DNA of 45,497 bases from an uncultured Acidobacteriota bacterium (GTDB lineage Bacteria; Acidobacteriota; Vicinamibacteria; Marinacidobacterales; SMYC01), in NCBI GenBank assembly GCA_947259165.1, contig CAMYKY010000032.1, positions 1-45,497 of the forward strand. The letters are read 5' to 3'. The translations under genes were made by a program, and so were the position numbers. The notes beneath the pieces are model-generated. The model was given only the letters and a program-made list of their open reading frames with translations. It was not told where the DNA came from and did not search any database. How positions within the stretch are numbered: the first letter of the stretch is position 1; every line of letters begins with the position of its first letter. This document shows, in pieces, positions 41,710-45,497 of the stretch.

Positions 41710-41733
41710 GTGCCCGTGTGCGTGCCCGTGTGC
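41710..41733. repeat. 12-base tandem repeat
   Basis: GTGCCCGTGTGC is repeated exactly, head to tail, at 41710-41721 and 41722-41733, in the gap between the convergent small membrane protein and J-domain genes. A weak GACG...CGTC stem and a run of six Ts (41761-41766) follow, which may end plus-strand transcription. Confidence 0.6.
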
Positions 41734-41765
41734 GATCTTGACGGCAGCGGTCGTCGGTGGTTTTT

Positions 41766-42308
41766 TCAGCGGATACGGATTTGGGCTCGGATGACTCTTC
41801 CGTCGGGGGCGGTGGCGGTGACGATGTCGCCGTGGCTCAGGCTCCGAGATAGTCGGAAACGGATGCGCTCTCGGGTTTGGGTCCAGCCTTCGCCGCGGCA
41901 ATCGCTGCACCACCCGAAAAAGTCCAACCCGTTCCCACCGCACCGCTCGCAGGTGCGCTCGTTGGCTGCCTCGAGCACGACGTCGCCACCACGTCCGGCT
42001 TCTTCGGGCGACAGGACGATGTCGAGGTGCGCCGGAGTCCGAGGGGCCCTCGGCCGGATCTCGCGGAAAGGAGCCAAGGGCTCTTCGAAGCCGCCGGTCC
42101 AACTCACGAGAGGCGGGGCGTTGTCGTACGCCCGACGTTGGACCGCGTCCGAGAGCACCTCGTAGGCGTTCTGGATGGAGCGGAACCGAGAGCTGTCGCC
42201 AGGATTGCCGCTATCCGGGTGCACCTGTTTGACCAGCGTCCGATAGGCTTTTTTGATCTCGCCATCAGAGGCGTCTCGAGCGATGCCCAGAGTGTCGTAG
42301 TGACTCAC
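41766..42308 (-). CDS. Short J-domain protein with one zinc ribbon
   Basis: A 180-residue co-chaperone-like protein. The J-domain is at 1-66 with the HPD tripeptide in VKQVHPDSGN; it would stimulate a DnaK-type ATPase. A linker leads to a beta-rich part, HLDIVLSPEEAGRGGDVVLE, similar to the DnaJ C-terminal domain entry. A single zinc ribbon follows, CERCGGNG and CSDCRGEGW. Full DnaJ has two zinc centres and a longer C-terminal domain, so this is a reduced form. Its start overlaps the stop of the GGDEF gene (ATGA), linking it to a cyclic-di-GMP enzyme. Confidence 0.85.
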   Translation of the reverse strand: MSHYDTLGIARDASDGEIKKAYRTLVKQVHPDSGNPGDSSRFRSIQNAYEVLSDAVQRRAYDNAPPLVSWTGGFEEPLAPFREIRPRAPRTPAHLDIVLSPEEAGRGGDVVLEAANERTCERCGGNGLDFFGWCSDCRGEGWTQTRERIRFRLSRSLSHGDIVTATAPDGRVIRAQIRIR

Positions 42309-44440
42309 GAAACGGTCGACTTCGCAGCGAGCGCAGCGCCGGCCTCGACGACGCGATTGCGACCGGCGTCTTTCGCTTGATAGAGGGCCTTGTCGGCGGC
42401 CAGCAGGAGGCTCTCGGCGCTCTCGGCGTGTCCTGGAAACATCGCCATCCCGACGCTCACCGTCACATTCTTCCGAGGGCCGCCCGGATGAATGCCCGCA
42501 TTCTCGAGCGACGCCCGAAGGCGCTCGGCCGATTCCAACGCCCCGGTGGCGCTCACTTGAGGCAGCAGCACGACAAACTCTTCACCGCCAAAACGAGCCA
42601 GCACATCCGCTTGGCGCAAACATCGACCGAGCGTCGTCGCCACTTTTTTCAAGACGAGATCTCCCATAACGTGGCCGTAGGTGTCGTTAAAGCTCTTGAA
42701 GTGATCGATATCGAGAAGCAGCAGGGCGAGATTCGAGCTCCCGCGATCCGCACGGGCAAGCTCACGCTTCAAAGCGCCTTCGAAGTAGCGCCGATTGAAA
42801 AGCCCGGTGAGGCCATCGGTCGCCGCAAGATTTTCGACCCGCTCGTAGACGATCGCGTTTTCGATGGCGACGGCCGCCTGGTTGCAGTAGATGCGAAGAA
42901 GTCGCAGCTCGCGGGCGGTAAACGTTTCGCCCTCGCGGGTGAGAAACAACGCTCCGCAGACTCGCTTGTGGGCTCTGAGTGGAACCGCAAGAAAACCGGC
43001 ACCGGTCGTCGGCCGCTCCTTGGGGTCGAGGATGGGCATGCCCGAGCGGCGCTCCATCCGAATTGCGAGCGGCTCCTCGCGGGCCCGCAAAACCCAGCCT
43101 GCCCATGTCGGCGACTCGAGGGGGAACGTTTTTCCGAGAAGCTCTTTGCGGTGTCCTTCCGCCACGACGACGGAGAAATCCTCGTTGCCATCGGCCATGA
43201 GGCACACGCTGCAGGTATCGAACCTCCCCACCTCACGGGCGTAGTCGACGACGTGGCGTAACAGCTCGACTAATCGAGACGATCTCGACAACTGCTCGCT
43301 CGCCTGCAACAGGCCCTTGAGCTCGAGCTCCTCGACGTAGTGTTTTGCTTGGCGGCGAAAAAGTGCCTGAGCCTCCGACATCTGCGAGGCCACAGCCAGG
43401 GCCATTTCGCGCCGCTCTGGCTCGAAGTGCCCAGGGGGATCGTTTTCGAGCACCAGGATCCAGGGGGGCTCGTCCCAAATCCGAATAGGGATAGCGAGGA
43501 CCGATTGCACCGCGACTGAGTCGAGCCACCACGGGAGCCGGTACGATGCCTCGCCCGAGTCGAGCAAGACGGGCTCTTCGGTACGCAGCACTTCCGCAAG
43601 GAAAGTGCCCCGCACGTCGAACTGCCTGGGCTCGACCTCACCCTCGGCGGCAAGACGCACCCAAAACGTGCCCTGCCCCTCAGCCACTTGAAGCAGAACC
43701 GCTCGCCTCGCATCGGTCGCTTTGGTGGCGAGCTGTAGAAGAGGCTCGAGGTGCGATTCGAGTCGCTGCAATTGCTCAGCACGACCGACGCGCTGTCCGT
43801 CCTCACTCAACGGCGAGACAGCGGCGTCGTCGTCGGCCCCGGCCCCGAGCTGTTTCAGCCCGGCATTGAGACGCAACAGTCGATCTTCGGCCCGCTCTGC
43901 CCGTTCTCGCTCGGCCCGCTCCATGTAGTTGTAGCCGACGACGGCAAGGAGGAACAGCAAGGAGAGTCGGAACAAATCGGCGGGTGAGCTCTGGGGCGCA
44001 ATCAGGAAATTCGAAGCTTCGAGACACAACACCAAAGCAACGAGCAACACGACGAGGCGACGCGAGAACGCCACCGATGCTAACCCGCCAAGCACGAGGT
44101 ACAAACCCTGCCAATAGGAGCGCGCTCCGCCCGTGAGTTGGACGATCAAGTTCACTCCACAAACGAGGAAGACGAGCAGTGCGATCTCGTCCACTTGGCT
44201 GTGGTGTTTTCGCACGTAGTGAAACGTGGAGTACGTCAGGCCAATGATGAGAAAAGCCACATAGGCGAGGCGGGCGACGTCACTCGCCGTCATCGCGGTA
44301 CCGACGTTGATGGCCGCGTCGCGAACGAAAAGACCCGCGGCGCTCGCGGAAACGACGGCCAGCGCCGCCGCGTAGATGACGACGGCGCGCACGCGCCCCC
44401 CGGAGACCTGAGAGAGCACGTGCTGTCCGGCCGGAGTCAT
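42305..44440 (-). CDS. Membrane GAF-GGDEF diguanylate cyclase
   Basis: A 711-residue protein from the ATG at 44440. About six membrane helices fill the first 165 residues (AVVIYAAALAVVSASAAGLF to LFRLSLLFLLAVVGYNYM). A helical linker, then two GAF-like domains (about 210-360 and 375-530), precede a GGDEF domain (about 545-700): ATDGLTGLFNRRYFEGALKR, LLLLDIDHFKSFNDTYGH and active-site FGGEEFVVLL. The product-inhibition site RQAD lies exactly five residues before GGEEF, so it should make cyclic-di-GMP under feedback control. No EAL domain is present. The start overlaps the stop of the Fic-like gene (TAATG) and its stop overlaps the J-domain gene, giving a three-gene coupled operon. Confidence 0.93.
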   Translation of the reverse strand: MTPAGQHVLSQVSGGRVRAVVIYAAALAVVSASAAGLFVRDAAINVGTAMTASDVARLAYVAFLIIGLTYSTFHYVRKHHSQVDEIALLVFLVCGVNLIVQLTGGARSYWQGLYLVLGGLASVAFSRRLVVLLVALVLCLEASNFLIAPQSSPADLFRLSLLFLLAVVGYNYMERAERERAERAEDRLLRLNAGLKQLGAGADDDAAVSPLSEDGQRVGRAEQLQRLESHLEPLLQLATKATDARRAVLLQVAEGQGTFWVRLAAEGEVEPRQFDVRGTFLAEVLRTEEPVLLDSGEASYRLPWWLDSVAVQSVLAIPIRIWDEPPWILVLENDPPGHFEPERREMALAVASQMSEAQALFRRQAKHYVEELELKGLLQASEQLSRSSRLVELLRHVVDYAREVGRFDTCSVCLMADGNEDFSVVVAEGHRKELLGKTFPLESPTWAGWVLRAREEPLAIRMERRSGMPILDPKERPTTGAGFLAVPLRAHKRVCGALFLTREGETFTARELRLLRIYCNQAAVAIENAIVYERVENLAATDGLTGLFNRRYFEGALKRELARADRGSSNLALLLLDIDHFKSFNDTYGHVMGDLVLKKVATTLGRCLRQADVLARFGGEEFVVLLPQVSATGALESAERLRASLENAGIHPGGPRKNVTVSVGMAMFPGHAESAESLLLAADKALYQAKDAGRNRVVEAGAALAAKSTVS

Positions 44441-45150
44441 TAGGTGGCTCGCTCGGCGGCCTCCTCGCACTCGAGCAGGGCTCTCGATAGCGCGCCCGTG
44501 AACCGTTCGACGAGCGCGACCGTATCGAACTGGATCGCGCGTTCGATTTCCGGGCGAACCGCCTCGGCGTCTTCGAGTCCGAGAGTGATGGGAGGAAAAC
44601 CCGCGGACACGGCGAAAAAACTCGCTACCAAGTGCGCGGTTCGGAAATTGCCGTGCGCAAACGGTGCTATCTCGACGAATCGGGCGAACCAGAGCGACAT
44701 CCGAGCCGCACAAAACATGTCGCGTCCGCTCTCTCCGGAAAGCCAGTCGAGGAGGTTGAGGAGTTTCGCTTCGATGAACTCCGGCGGTGAAGGTCGGGCG
44801 TTTTTGAACTGCGGCGAGATTTGGCTCGCGCGAAAACTCCCGTCAGCGCCCGGAGAGGCGGTGCAGTGCACCTCGCGAATGAGAGCCAGTTCGAGTCCGC
44901 TCGCTTCGACGGCCGCCGTTTCGATCGTAACCAGGGCCCGAAGCTGTGCTTGCACGAGCTCGCCCGCCGAATCATCGGCGGTAGCAGCCGCGCCAGTAAG
45001 CCGAAGAGTCTCTTGGGCACATCTGAGACGCAACGCGTCCAGCGCCAATTTATAGGAATCCTCGGGTGACTCCAGAAGTCGCCCGAGACGTCGCTCTAGG
45101 GCATACTCCGGCGCTTCCCGCTTTTCGGGATAAATCGGTAGATCCGGCAT
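44440..45150 (-). CDS. Fic-fold protein with degenerate active site
   Basis: A 236-residue helical protein that I place in the Fic/Fido superfamily by its pattern. LALIREVHC plus GSFRASQISPQF resemble the residues before the active site, and PPEFIEAKLLNLLDWLS precedes the core helix. Where Fic enzymes have HPFxDGNGRxxR, this one reads APFAHGNFRTAH (about 183-194). The catalytic His is Ala, the metal-binding Asp is His, and the last Arg is His. Canonical AMP transfer therefore seems unlikely; a binding or scaffold role, or another chemistry, is possible. It is the first gene of the operon with the GGDEF protein and the J-domain protein. Assignment depends on the motif arrangement and would benefit from structure prediction. 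Confidence 0.6.
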   Translation of the reverse strand: MPDLPIYPEKREAPEYALERRLGRLLESPEDSYKLALDALRLRCAQETLRLTGAAATADDSAGELVQAQLRALVTIETAAVEASGLELALIREVHCTASPGADGSFRASQISPQFKNARPSPPEFIEAKLLNLLDWLSGESGRDMFCAARMSLWFARFVEIAPFAHGNFRTAHLVASFFAVSAGFPPITLGLEDAEAVRPEIERAIQFDTVALVERFTGALSRALLECEEAAERAT

Positions 45151-45282
45151 TTTTCCGTGTGATCTTGAGTATTGTACCGCAAAGGCTGGGAAAATGCTTA
45201 TTTCAGGGGGGTAATACCACCGACTCAGGGGCGACGGAACGAACGGAAACCCTCTGAGACGGCGTATTTCGCGATTGGGCGT

Positions 45283-45497
45283 CTAGGCAGACGCACTCCT
45301 TCCGGCGCGACCCACTCCTCGATCCACATGGTGTCCCATGCGCTCGATGATGTGGAGAATCTCCATCTGGAGTCGTGGATCACGCGACAGGTGTCGGAAG
45401 GCACGGAGAAGGCGATGCTCTTTCGGGTCCAGCGTGTCGTCGTCGGAAGCCGGTTCGACCGCCAACAAGAAATAACCGATAGGCACTTCAAGAGCAC
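45283..45497 (-). CDS. C-terminal end of a gene, possibly a regulator
   Basis: A frame open to the right edge of the window: VPIGYFLLAVEPASDDDTLD, then PKEHRLLRAFRHLSRDPRLQ, MEILHIIERMG and a short Arg/Gly tail. The helical tail with acidic linker resembles ends of Xre-type regulators, but no DNA-binding part is in view. A GTG at 45486 could be a start, but the frame continues through 45497, so this is most likely the end of a longer protein. Function not determined. Confidence 0.4.
   Translation of the reverse strand, partial: ALEVPIGYFLLAVEPASDDDTLDPKEHRLLRAFRHLSRDPRLQMEILHIIERMGHHVDRGVGRAGRSASA

Overview
The window is a chromosomal segment of about 60% G+C from a Gram-negative-type bacterium. 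It encodes HflKC, TlpA, secreted AMIN-amidase and Tat- and Sec-exported proteins. The mix points towards an uncultured deep lineage such as Acidobacteriota: a GldC homologue, an IleRS with a large insertion, a secreted protein with a 'SLADVAKKEKERR' start, a secreted HExxH metalloprotease and an orphan integron integrase. That placement is inference; no rRNA gene is present to settle it.

Layout. 0-1.3 kb: an integron integrase gene (intI type) with no recognisable attC cassette beside it. 1.4-5.9 kb: a leftward cluster hflK-hflC-secreted zinc metalloprotease. 5.9-9 kb: a small Cys-rich protein and valS, rightward. 9-13 kb: gldC-like and ileS, leftward. 13-16.4 kb: envelope or secreted proteins (zinc-ribbon protein, Gly/Ala- and Thr/Pro-rich secreted protein, a decayed paralogue of it, and an anchored SRPBCC protein). 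16.7-22 kb: an ExeA/GspA-like ATPase with a periplasmic PEGA-like tail, a Tat-exported aminotransferase and a membrane histidine kinase.

The stretch 22-29.5 kb is accessory. It has an HNH endonuclease, a frameshifted AraC regulator, a small membrane protein, a methyltransferase, a two-CW protein, T-rich repeats, long non-coding stretches, and partial copies of tRNA-Pro and tRNA-Glu 3' ends. It ends at intact tRNA-Glu(TTC) and tRNA-Lys(TTT) genes. The tRNA 3' pieces are best read as att scars of repeated integrative-element insertion.

29.7-41.7 kb is core: purA, an ATPase with a winged-helix tail, trxB-tlpA-like, rsmA, then a tightly overlapping rightward run rnj-uppP-ftsK-amiC-like-small membrane protein that links RNA turnover, lipid-carrier recycling, chromosome segregation and septal peptidoglycan cleavage. 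41.7-45.2 kb is a translationally coupled leftward operon: a Fic-fold protein lacking the catalytic histidine, a membrane GAF-GGDEF diguanylate cyclase with an intact inhibition site, and a short J-domain zinc protein. This operon and the tRNA-fragment hotspot are the two most interesting signals in the window.
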